Of a stretch of 24,353 nt of DNA, positions 6,802 to 13,797 are shown one piece after another. A program made the translations under genes and the position numbers. The DNA lies in contig CAXYYS010000028.1 in NCBI GenBank assembly GCA_964293585.1, forward strand, positions 1 to 24,353, written 5' to 3'. The notes beneath the pieces are model-generated. The model was not told where the DNA came from, ran no database searches, and saw only the letters and a list, made by a program, of their open reading frames with translations. The DNA is from JAKVKY01 sp964293585 (GTDB lineage Bacteria; Bacillota; Negativicutes; Acidaminococcales; Acidaminococcaceae). Positions within the stretch are counted from its first letter, which is position 1. Each line of letters opens with the position of its first letter.

Positions 6802-8715
6802 TTATTGTTGAGGAGCCGGCGTACCAGTTTGTTGAAGCTTCAAGTCAGCCTGTCCGGCAGCTGCTGACAGAGAAGAGGCAACTTCTGCAGCAGGTGTACC
6901 TGTTACAGTCTCAGTCTCAGATTCTGGCAGATGGCCTTCCTGCATCAACATCCGCAAGTCAGCGGCCTCCAGGGTTTCTTTCTCCAGTAGTGTCTCAGCG
7001 ATAAGGTGCAGCTTATCCATATGCTCAGTCAACATTTTTTCAGCATTCTTATAGGCTTCATCCATCAATTTATGAACTTCTTCATCAATGACAGCAGCCA
7101 CCTGGTCACTATAATTGCGTTCCCGGGTAATATCCCGGCCCAGGAAAACTTGTCCGTCCGGATGACCAAAAGTCATGGAACCTAACTTGTCGCTCATGCC
7201 GTATTCACAGACCATTCTTCTGGCCAGATGCGTAGCCCGTTCCAAATCACTGCTTGCTCCGCTAGAAATATCCTTTAATACCAAGGCTTCAGCCACACGA
7301 CCGCCAAGGAACATTTCCAAATCAGCCAACATCTCGGATTTTGTTGAATAAGCCCGATCTTCTTTAGGAATACTCAGGGTATAACCACCGGCACGGCCAC
7401 GAGGAATAATTGTGACCTTATGGACACTGCTCATCTTGTCTTCCAATAAACCAATCAGTGCATGTCCGGTTTCATGATATGCCGTCAACCGTTTTTCTGC
7501 ATCGCTGATAATGTGGCTCCGGCGCTCCGGTCCCATCACTACCCTCTCGGCAGCTTCACCCATGGCATTCATGTTAATGACTTTCTCATTGCGACGGGCT
7601 GTCAACAGGGCCGCCTCGTTCACCAGATTGGCCAGATCGGCACCTGTAAAACCTGTTGTCTGTTTGGCAATCGTACCCAGGTTGACATTGTTGTCTACCG
7701 GTTTTCCCTTCACATGCACTTTCAGGATTTCTTCCCGTCCGCGCATATCAGGGCGATCCACCACAATCTGACGGTCAAACCGTCCTGGACGTAACAAAGC
7801 ATGATCCAATATATCCGGACGATTCGTAGCAGCAATCACGATAATGCCTTCATTGATACCAAAACCATCCATCTCTACCAGCAACTGATTGAGAGTCTGT
7901 TCCCTTTCATCATGACCGCCACCAAGACCAGCACCGCGCTGCCGTCCTACGGCATCAATTTCATCAATAAAAACTATACAAGGAGCACTCTTCTTAGCCT
8001 GTTCGAACAAATCACGGACACGCGAAGCACCCACGCCCACGAACATTTCTACAAAGTCAGAACCAGAAATGCTATAAAAAGGCACTCCTGCTTCGCCGGC
8101 AACTGCACGGGCCAGTAACGTCTTGCCTGTACCCGGAGGCCCGAATAAAAGCACACCCTTGGGTATCTTAGCTCCCAATTTATTATACCTTTGCGGATGC
8201 TTCAGAAAATCAATGACCTCCTGCAGTTCTTCTTTCGCTTCATCAGCGCCGGCTACATCCTTAAAGGTAACCTTATTCTGATTGTCGTCGTAGCGTCTGG
8301 CATTACTTTTGCCAAAACTCATGACCCGGCTGCCACCACCGCCTTGTTGCATCAGCATAAACCAGATGCCGACCACCAACAGCATCGGGAGTAATGAGCT
8401 CAGGATCGTGGTCCACCAGGGAGGTTGAGGCGGTAATTCCGCTTTAATCTCTACATCTCTTGATCTCAAGGTAGGAATCAAGGTCTGATCTTGAGGTGCA
8501 ATCGTAGAAAAAGTCTTGCCGTCCTTTAATTTACCATTAATTACATTATCAACAATGGTGACCTGTTTTACCTCATCCTGCTGTACATGTTTCATGAAAG
8601 CAGTGTAACTGATATCCGTCTTGCTAACCGTACTGGCAGAATAATAATCAATAATCCAGATAGCCACAATAATAATAACCAGATAAAAAGCTACATTTTT
8701 GAAAAATTTATTCAA
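6802..8715 (-). CDS. ftsH: ATP-dependent zinc metalloprotease FtsH
   Basis: FtsH is a membrane-anchored AAA+ protease that extracts and degrades membrane and regulatory proteins. The 637-residue protein has two N-terminal membrane segments (about 6-25 and 101-122) flanking an extracytoplasmic domain. The AAA module has Walker A GPPGTGKT (192-199), Walker B IVFIDEID (247-254) and the second region of homology ATNRPDILDHALLRPGRFDR. The zinc site is HETGH (414-418), with Asp490 the likely third ligand. The C-terminal tail is rich in Ala, Gln and Thr. The start is TTG, 9 nt after GGAGG; no in-frame ATG precedes the first membrane segment. It has its own promoter and terminator. Confidence 0.97.
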   Translation of the reverse strand: MNKFFKNVAFYLVIIIVAIWIIDYYSASTVSKTDISYTAFMKHVQQDEVKQVTIVDNVINGKLKDGKTFSTIAPQDQTLIPTLRSRDVEIKAELPPQPPWWTTILSSLLPMLLVVGIWFMLMQQGGGGSRVMSFGKSNARRYDDNQNKVTFKDVAGADEAKEELQEVIDFLKHPQRYNKLGAKIPKGVLLFGPPGTGKTLLARAVAGEAGVPFYSISGSDFVEMFVGVGASRVRDLFEQAKKSAPCIVFIDEIDAVGRQRGAGLGGGHDEREQTLNQLLVEMDGFGINEGIIVIAATNRPDILDHALLRPGRFDRQIVVDRPDMRGREEILKVHVKGKPVDNNVNLGTIAKQTTGFTGADLANLVNEAALLTARRNEKVINMNAMGEAAERVVMGPERRSHIISDAEKRLTAYHETGHALIGLLEDKMSSVHKVTIIPRGRAGGYTLSIPKEDRAYSTKSEMLADLEMFLGGRVAEALVLKDISSGASSDLERATHLARRMVCEYGMSDKLGSMTFGHPDGQVFLGRDITRERNYSDQVAAVIDEEVHKLMDEAYKNAEKMLTEHMDKLHLIAETLLEKETLEAADLRMLMQEGHLPESETETVTGTPAAEVASSLSAAAGQADLKLQQTGTPAPQQ

Positions 8716-8770
8716 GGATTTAATCCTCCTTCCTCAAAAGGATAATATCTCACAACTTAGATGTTAAATA

Positions 8771-8799
8771 ATTATAATACAAGAATGAACTTAGTTCAA
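8771..8799 (-). promoter_or_regulatory. Promoter of ftsH
   Basis: On the minus strand TTGAAC (8794-8799), a 17-nt spacer and TATAAT (8771-8776) form a near-consensus sigma-70/A promoter. The -35 overlaps a small dyad, TGAAC-TTA-GTTCA on the plus strand (8786-8798), which might bind a regulator. Confidence 0.8.
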
Positions 8800-8843
8800 C
8801 ACCGATACCATGAGTTTTCTAAAAATTCACGCTTACCAGGAAC

Positions 8844-9386
8844 TTAAGCCCGGGCATAAACAGACGGTTTAAGGATACCAATATACGGCAAGTTCCTGTA
8901 CTCACCGGCATAATCCAGACCGTACCCAACCACAAATTCATCCGGTATCTGGAACCCGGAATAATCAGCATTAAAACCGGTAGTACGACGTGCCTTTTTA
9001 TCGCACAGCGCTACGGTCTTAATAGAAGCCGGATGTTTAGCCTGCAGCATCTTTTTAATATTAGCAAACGTCATACCGCTGTCAATGATATCATCAACCA
9101 GCAGTACATCCTTGCCAGCGATATTGTCCTGAATGTCCAGACGGATGATCATACAACCTGAAGTCTGGGTACTGTTGCCATAAGAAGATACCACCATGAA
9201 TTCCATACGGACAGGAATATCCATAGCCTCGCTTAGATCGGTAGCAAAATGTGCCGCACCCTTTAGAAGCACTACCATAACAACTTTTTTCCCAGCATAA
9301 TCTTTGGTTAACTGCTTACCCAATTCCTGTACTCGTTTCTGAATTTGCTCCTTGCTCACTAAAATTTTTTTAATGTCTTCATTCAT
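8844..9386 (-). CDS. hpt: Hypoxanthine phosphoribosyltransferase
   Basis: Hpt salvages hypoxanthine and guanine to IMP and GMP using PRPP. From the ATG at 9386 the protein is 180 residues, the usual length. It shows LLKGAAHFATDL (about 40-51), SSYGNSTQTSG and the PRPP-binding motif VLLVDDIIDSG (94-104). A GTG four codons upstream is possible, but AAGGTGA lies 8 nt before the ATG and would serve it well. The ATG follows the tilS stop by only 4 bases. The tilS-hpt-ftsH order is conserved in Firmicutes. In Gram-positives Hpt and TilS are reported to influence ftsH expression; nothing here tests that. Confidence 0.96.
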   Translation of the reverse strand: MNEDIKKILVSKEQIQKRVQELGKQLTKDYAGKKVVMVVLLKGAAHFATDLSEAMDIPVRMEFMVVSSYGNSTQTSGCMIIRLDIQDNIAGKDVLLVDDIIDSGMTFANIKKMLQAKHPASIKTVALCDKKARRTTGFNADYSGFQIPDEFVVGYGLDYAGEYRNLPYIGILKPSVYARA

Positions 9387-9390
9387 AATT

Positions 9391-10788
9391 TTATTCACCT
9401 TTCTTCATTTCTACCTGTAACCAAGCTGTAGTTTGTGATGTTGTATCTGTCTGCCAGCCAGCGCCCTGCCACCCGCAAATCCAAATAATCTGCCTACCCA
9501 CTGCTGCCAATAATATCCGGTCACGTTCTGCTGCCGGAATCTTGGAGTCAGTAAAATAATCCTGTAACTTTTTATGTCCGGCGCCCTTATAAGGATAAAA
9601 AACATCTCCCGGCAACCGTGTACGCAATGTTAAAAAAGGTCCTAAAGCCTGCAACTGTCCCCAGGGATAGATGAACCTATCTTTTCCTGGAGAAAACTGC
9701 TGGTTCGGTACAACCCGAAACTGTAAACTACCCCCTGGTATCTGGACTGTACGTCCCTGATAAATTTCATCCCAAGCTAAATCCAAGCTACTATTAACAG
9801 TATTTGTAACAGGTAGTTTTTGCTCATACATAGTCAGTTTTCCATAGGCATACAAACCGTAACGCCCACCAGGCAAAATAATCTTTTTCCCACTAATTTC
9901 CTGCTGGCACACCCTGGATAAAGCTTGCAGATGAACGCTGCCCAGTTCCCGCTTCGGCTCCAACCGTGCCCATTGTTCCTGTAAAACACGGTACTGCAAT
10001 GCTGCCGGTAACGTACCCCAAACTTGCACATCGCACACTACCTGCCCACTATTATTATCCGAAAGACACCGCCTGGCAGCCTGATTTCCTGCTTCTGGCA
10101 GATAAGCTGCATCCTGTTGCAAGATGTTGGCCGTCCTCGTTAAAGTTTCTACTATATTAGGATTAAATTCCCGTGCTAACAACGGTAACAACTGTTTCCT
10201 AATCCGATTACGTGTCAGAGTTGTATCCTGATTACTACTGTCCTCGCACCACTTTAATCTGCGCTCCCGGCAATATTGTCTCAGTTCGTCCCCAGTAAAA
10301 TCCAGCAATGGATGCAAGATATTATCCCGGAGAGGACGGATACCTCCCAAGCCTCTGGTACCAGAGCCTCTCAGTAATCTTAACAAAAAAGTTTCGGCCT
10401 GATCATTTTTTTGGTGAGCCGTGACCACAAAAGCAGCTCCGCAAGCGGCAACCATTTCCTGCAAGGCCTGCCACCGTAAGATACGCGCCCCATCTTCCAA
10501 TGATACCTTATGCTGCCGGCAATAGTCACCCACATTTACCTGTCTGCACTCAAATTCTAGTTGCCTTTTTTCGCAGAAGTTTCGAACGAAATCCGCATCC
10601 CGTAAACTTTCTGCTCCCCGGAGACCATGTTCTACATGCCCGACCGCAAAATGCAGACCGGCCAGTTGCATGGCATCAGTTAATGCTATCGAATCTGCAC
10701 CTCCACTGCAGGCCACCAGATATTTTTTTGTGTGATCCAGATGGACTGTTAAAGTCTTGCGGATCCTGGCAACAATTCCGGTATGCAT
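9391..10788 (-). CDS. tilS: tRNA(Ile)-lysidine synthase
   Basis: TilS modifies C34 of the tRNA(Ile) with anticodon CAU to lysidine, so that it reads AUA; the enzyme is essential in most bacteria. From the ATG at 10788 the protein is 465 residues. The N-terminal PP-loop ATPase has SGGADS at residues 28-33, then GHVEHGLRG and TAHQKNDQAETFLLRLLRGSGTRG. The C-terminal substrate-binding domains follow, with TRLPGDVFYP and the HKKLQDYFTDSKIPAAERD segment. A GTG 15 codons upstream lies inside the preceding terminator stem, so the ATG, which has GAGG 5 nt before it, is preferred. No convincing promoter lies between that terminator and tilS. Confidence 0.95.
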   Translation of the reverse strand: MHTGIVARIRKTLTVHLDHTKKYLVACSGGADSIALTDAMQLAGLHFAVGHVEHGLRGAESLRDADFVRNFCEKRQLEFECRQVNVGDYCRQHKVSLEDGARILRWQALQEMVAACGAAFVVTAHQKNDQAETFLLRLLRGSGTRGLGGIRPLRDNILHPLLDFTGDELRQYCRERRLKWCEDSSNQDTTLTRNRIRKQLLPLLAREFNPNIVETLTRTANILQQDAAYLPEAGNQAARRCLSDNNSGQVVCDVQVWGTLPAALQYRVLQEQWARLEPKRELGSVHLQALSRVCQQEISGKKIILPGGRYGLYAYGKLTMYEQKLPVTNTVNSSLDLAWDEIYQGRTVQIPGGSLQFRVVPNQQFSPGKDRFIYPWGQLQALGPFLTLRTRLPGDVFYPYKGAGHKKLQDYFTDSKIPAAERDRILLAAVGRQIIWICGWQGAGWQTDTTSQTTAWLQVEMKKGE

Positions 10789-10816
10789 AACAACCTCAGC
10801 TTCCAGCTCAGACTTA

Positions 10817-10853
10817 GATAAGAAAGAGGGCACTTCCCCTGAAGCGCCCTCTT
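10817..10853 (-). terminator. Intrinsic terminator after the S1-domain gene
   Basis: AAGAGGGC (10824-10831) pairs with GCCCTCTT (10846-10853). An inner CTTC/GAAG stem extends the hairpin past one mismatch. On the minus strand a moderate tail, TTTCTTATCT, follows. It lies 15 bases after the S1-gene stop, and tilS begins about 30 bases further on. Confidence 0.8.
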
Positions 10854-10867
10854 ATTAAGCATACAGA

Positions 10868-11293
10868 TTATCTTTCCCGGCTGGCTCCACGACCGCCACG
10901 CTTGGATTCTGTATTTCTTTTAAGATCCAATAATCTGTCATCGCTTTCTTTCATAAACCGGGACAGTTTATCTTCAAAAGAAACAGGACCTGCAGGACGT
11001 GGAACATGGTTTTCTGCCTTTACAGCCATCCTGGGCATTCTCATGGGTTTCACCGGAGCTTCTTCCAATTGCTTGATAGACAAGCCGATTTTCCCCTTAG
11101 GATCGATAGAGATAACTTTCACCTTAACCTTATCTTTATCTTTTAGAAAATCATGCACATCTTTCACATAGACATTGGAAATTTCGGAGATATGAATCAA
11201 TCCGACCTTATTTTCCGGCAGTTGCACAAAAGCACCGAAATTAGTAATACCGGTAACTTCACCTTCAATAATATCTCCAACCGCAATTGACAT
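10868..11293 (-). CDS. yabR: S1 RNA-binding domain protein, YabR-like
   Basis: The 141-residue protein has one S1 (OB-fold) domain at residues 1-72: GDIIEGEVTGITNFGAFVQL, then VGLIHISEIS and GKIGLSIKQ. A basic, charged C-terminal tail follows, ending in SESKRGGRGASRER-like residues. It resembles YabR of Bacillus subtilis, which occupies the same place after divIC; the molecular role of YabR is poorly defined. RNA binding is inferred from the domain. A perfect consensus promoter lies upstream. AGGGGG is 12 nt before the ATG, a rather long spacing. A terminator follows. In spore formers spoIIE usually comes next, but here tilS does. The family is clear; the name is by similarity and position. 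Confidence 0.92.
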   Translation of the reverse strand: MSIAVGDIIEGEVTGITNFGAFVQLPENKVGLIHISEISNVYVKDVHDFLKDKDKVKVKVISIDPKGKIGLSIKQLEEAPVKPMRMPRMAVKAENHVPRPAGPVSFEDKLSRFMKESDDRLLDLKRNTESKRGGRGASRER

Positions 11294-11331
11294 AGAACCG
11301 ACAATCCCCCTTGTTTTTATAGTACAGGCCT

Positions 11332-11360
11332 ATTATACCCTTGCCCAAAAAGGCTGTCAA
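11332..11360 (-). promoter_or_regulatory. Consensus promoter of the S1-domain gene
   Basis: On the minus strand TTGACA (11355-11360), a 17-nt spacer and TATAAT (11332-11337) match the sigma-70/A consensus at all positions. It lies between the divIC-like gene and the S1 gene and may also supply tilS-hpt by read-through. Confidence 0.9.
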
Positions 11361-11395
11361 TAATGTTTTCTGCAACTTCCAACCCATAAGTTTAA

Positions 11396-11728
11396 TTATT
11401 TTTTACTTTCTGACTGAGTCTGGCTGGTCTTCTCTTTATCTTTATCCTTGACAATAAAGAGCGGCACCTCATTCTTTCCAACCATATTATGATCTTCCCG
11501 TGCTAGTTTTTCTATATATTTAGGATCATCCAGACGTTTACGTTCTGCTTCCAAATCAGCCTTGGCTTTTTGTAATTCTTCTACCCTTTGCTGCGTGGCC
11601 AAGGTTTCTTTCTTAATCTGATAAATTTTATATTCCTGACGTCCCAGTACCGCCAAGAAAAAAACAATCAGCAGCACCAGCACCCATAAAAAATCATGTG
11701 CTCCTCTTTTTTTTCTTGGTGTGGTCAT
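11396..11728 (-). CDS. divIC: Septum formation initiator family protein (DivIC/FtsB-like)
   Basis: DivIC/FtsB proteins join FtsL and DivIB/FtsQ in the divisome and help activate septal peptidoglycan synthesis. The 110-residue protein has the family layout. A short basic cytoplasmic N-terminus (TTPRKKRGAHD) precedes one membrane segment (about residues 13-29). A coiled coil runs about 38-70 (QRVEELQKAKADLEAERKRL). The conserved DPKYIEKLAREDHNMVGKNE follows at about 67-86, then a charged tail. Its place between mazG-hup and the S1 gene matches divIC in Bacillus. The ATG has GGAGG 7 nt upstream. A possible -10 (TATACT) lies upstream without a good -35. Confidence 0.92.
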   Translation of the reverse strand: MTTPRKKRGAHDFLWVLVLLIVFFLAVLGRQEYKIYQIKKETLATQQRVEELQKAKADLEAERKRLDDPKYIEKLAREDHNMVGKNEVPLFIVKDKDKEKTSQTQSESKK

Positions 11729-11770
11729 AATAAGCCTCCAACTGCTTTACTTGCCCTAAGTATAACATGG

Positions 11771-11809
11771 AAAAAACAAAAATAAAAGTGCCGGGACTAG
11801 GCCCGGCAC
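11771..11809 (-). terminator. Intrinsic terminator of hup
   Basis: A perfect 8-bp GC-rich stem, GTGCCGGG (11788-11795) with CCCGGCAC (11802-11809), has a 6-nt loop. On the minus strand it is followed by TTTTATTTTTGTTTTTT. It lies 24 bases after the hup stop codon. Confidence 0.94.
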
Positions 11810-11833
11810 AAATACACACATTTACCTGAAAAA

Positions 11834-12124
11834 CTATTTCTTAGCTTTCTTTTTGTTGACAGCTTCCTTGAAAGCCTTGCCAGCCTTAAAAGCGGGCACG
11901 GTAGCAGCAGCAATCTTAATAGCAGCGCCGGTTTGCGGATTCTTGCCGGTACGAGCTTTACGGCTGCGAGCTTCGAAAGTACCAAAGCCGATTAATTGAA
12001 CTTTGCCCTTCTTAGCTACTTCGGCAACGATAGCGCCGGTCAGAGCCTTCAGAGCCTTCTCTGCGTCCTTCTTAGTTAAACCAGAAGTTGCTGCTGCGGC
12101 AGCGATGAGTTGTTGTTTGTTCAC
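11834..12124 (-). CDS. hup: DNA-binding protein HU
   Basis: HU is a small abundant nucleoid protein that bends and compacts DNA as a dimer. The 96-residue protein has the full HU fold. N-terminal helices come first (MNKQQLIAAAAATSGLTKKD). The core has GFGTFEARSRKARTGKNPQTG (about 46-66), and the DNA-binding arm region includes IKIAAATVPAFKAGKAFKEAVN. A lysine-rich end (KKKAKK) extends slightly past the usual 90 residues. The start codon is GTG, 7 nt after GGGGG. The gene has its own strong terminator, a leader of about 110 nt and a sigma-H-like promoter. hup after mazG is common in Clostridia. Confidence 0.97.
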   Translation of the reverse strand: MNKQQLIAAAAATSGLTKKDAEKALKALTGAIVAEVAKKGKVQLIGFGTFEARSRKARTGKNPQTGAAIKIAAATVPAFKAGKAFKEAVNKKKAKK

Positions 12125-12242
12125 AATAAATCCCCCTTTTTAATTGCATCTTTCCCTCAACTCTGGTCCAAGAGTGCAACAAACGTTACAAACATGGCTG
12201 CAAGGTGCGGAATCAATGCATTTCTATGTGGTACTAACCGTT

Positions 12243-12271
12243 ATATTCGCTACAAATGGCATTTCTCCTGC
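12243..12271 (-). promoter_or_regulatory. Sigma-H-like promoter upstream of hup
   Basis: On the minus strand GCAGGAGAA (12263-12271), 11 bases, and AGCGAATAT (12243-12251) fit the Bacillus sigma-H consensus: RNAGGAWWW, about 11-12 bases, RNNGAATWW. The -35 has one mismatch and the -10 matches fully. No good sigma-70/A promoter was found in the same 188-base gap. Assignment is by eye; a sigma-H gene has not been shown for this organism. Confidence 0.55.
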
Positions 12272-12312
12272 TTAGAAATTAATTTTTTTATATTTTTAAG
12301 CTACCTTAAATT

Positions 12313-13797
12313 TTACCAAGACGCCTTTTGTTCCTTTTCCTTAGCTTGATTCCAGAACAAATCCAATTCATCCAAAGTGAAATCCTGCCAATTTTTACCG
12401 GAAGCAGCTACCTGACTCTCTACATATGCAAAACGTCTGCTAAAACGATTATTGGTCCCATTCAGGGCCGTTTCCGCATCCACCTTAAGATGCCGTCCAT
12501 AATTAACGATAGCAAAAAGCAAATCGCCCAGTTCTGCTTCAATGGCTATCATATTTTGACTTTGTACCGCTTCCTGGACCTCTTGTAATTCTTCCTGAAC
12601 CTTGGCATAAACAGGTGCAAGTTCCTGCCAGTCAAACCCAACTTTGGCCACCTTGCTTTGCAGTTTAGCCGCCCGCAAAAGTGCAGGTAACCCCTGATAA
12701 ACTCCATCCAGGATATGAATCCTGTCCTTCTTTTCTTCTTTTTTTAAGGTTTCCCAGTTCTGCAAAACCTGGGCACTGTCTTTTACTTCCAGTGTACCAA
12801 AGACATGAGGATGCCTGTGAATCAATTTCTGACTGACACCGTCTATAACATCCTGCATGGTAAAAATACCTTTTTCCTCTGCGAGACGGGCATGAAAAGC
12901 TACCTGCATCATAATATCTCCCAGCTCTTCTTGCATCCCGGCAAAATCTCCAGCATCCACCGCTTCTATAAATTCATACACTTCTTCAATCATATTGGCA
13001 CGGATGGAACGATGATCCTGCTCCCTGTCCCAGGGACAGCCCCCCGGTTCTCGTAAAATTCGCATCACGTCTGTCAGCGGTTGTGTATTCATGACGCCAT
13101 CCTGGCCATGGCTAGCTTGTAACCGCACCTGGGCCGGTACAAAAACACTAGTCAGGTAATCAATTTTTTTCTCCCGGTCTAATTCTAAAAGTTTGATTTT
13201 CCGGCACTCTGCATCTTCCAGACCTAAATTATGTAGATAATAAACCTCTGCCTCATCCGGTAGTACATCCATCAAATTTAATTTTAACTCCGAAGCAATC
13301 ATCCTGTCGTAAACCTGTGTGACCATTATTGGATATTTACCACCGTCAGTTAAAGCATCCCGGTCTACCGCATCAATGATCCTTAATCCTGTAAGTGGAT
13401 CGATGCCCAAGGCTACATAAGCAGGATCAAGGAAACTCATAGCCGGCTCTATATTTAAAGATACGCCAGCAGCTATGGCTTTTTCACGTAACAGTACCAC
13501 CGTCTTTTCCGCTACTAAGGGACTGCCAGGTACTGCATATACCACATTTGTTTTTTGACATGCCTGCAAAACAAAGTTCACAATCTTAGTATAGACTTCT
13601 TCGAAACTATTTTCTGTTTCATAAAAATTATCGCAAGCAATAAAATTAACACCCTTGGCACGCAAAGCCGCTACGGTAGGATGTACTGCCGTGCGCAGGA
13701 TGACCTGTCCCGCATGCTGCAAAAGAGACACGACACCTAAAGATAGATACGCTGCCGGACCTGGTCCCAGCCCTACGATTGTTAATTGATGTTGCAT
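12313..13797 (-). CDS. mazG: Tetrapyrrole methylase / MazG nucleotide pyrophosphohydrolase fusion (YabN-like)
   Basis: The 494-residue protein joins two domains. Residues 1 to about 210 resemble SAM-dependent tetrapyrrole (SUMT-type) methylases, with VGLGPGPAAYLSLGV at the start and YAVPGSPLVAEKTV; the substrate of this part is unknown. From about 235 a MazG domain hydrolyses NTPs to NMP and pyrophosphate. It has CPWDREQDH, then the metal-binding EEVYEFIEA and EELGDIMMQVAFHARLAEE, and a second half with EAELGDLLFAIVNYGRH. This is the YabN architecture of Bacillus. Its ATG shares a base with the stop of the upstream flippase gene (TAATG), which suggests translational coupling. No terminator is visible before hup. 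Confidence 0.95.
   Translation of the reverse strand: MQHQLTIVGLGPGPAAYLSLGVVSLLQHAGQVILRTAVHPTVAALRAKGVNFIACDNFYETENSFEEVYTKIVNFVLQACQKTNVVYAVPGSPLVAEKTVVLLREKAIAAGVSLNIEPAMSFLDPAYVALGIDPLTGLRIIDAVDRDALTDGGKYPIMVTQVYDRMIASELKLNLMDVLPDEAEVYYLHNLGLEDAECRKIKLLELDREKKIDYLTSVFVPAQVRLQASHGQDGVMNTQPLTDVMRILREPGGCPWDREQDHRSIRANMIEEVYEFIEAVDAGDFAGMQEELGDIMMQVAFHARLAEEKGIFTMQDVIDGVSQKLIHRHPHVFGTLEVKDSAQVLQNWETLKKEEKKDRIHILDGVYQGLPALLRAAKLQSKVAKVGFDWQELAPVYAKVQEELQEVQEAVQSQNMIAIEAELGDLLFAIVNYGRHLKVDAETALNGTNNRFSRRFAYVESQVAASGKNWQDFTLDELDLFWNQAKEKEQKASW

Noticed and set aside
8786..8798. GAAC-TTA-GTTC read as a LexA box before ftsH
   Set aside because: Firmicutes LexA sites have four bases between GAAC and GTTC; here there are three. 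It is kept only as an unassigned dyad.
10789..10833. Longer tilS starting with GTG at 10833
   Set aside because: This codon lies inside the terminator stem of the previous gene; the ATG at 10788 has its own GAGG.
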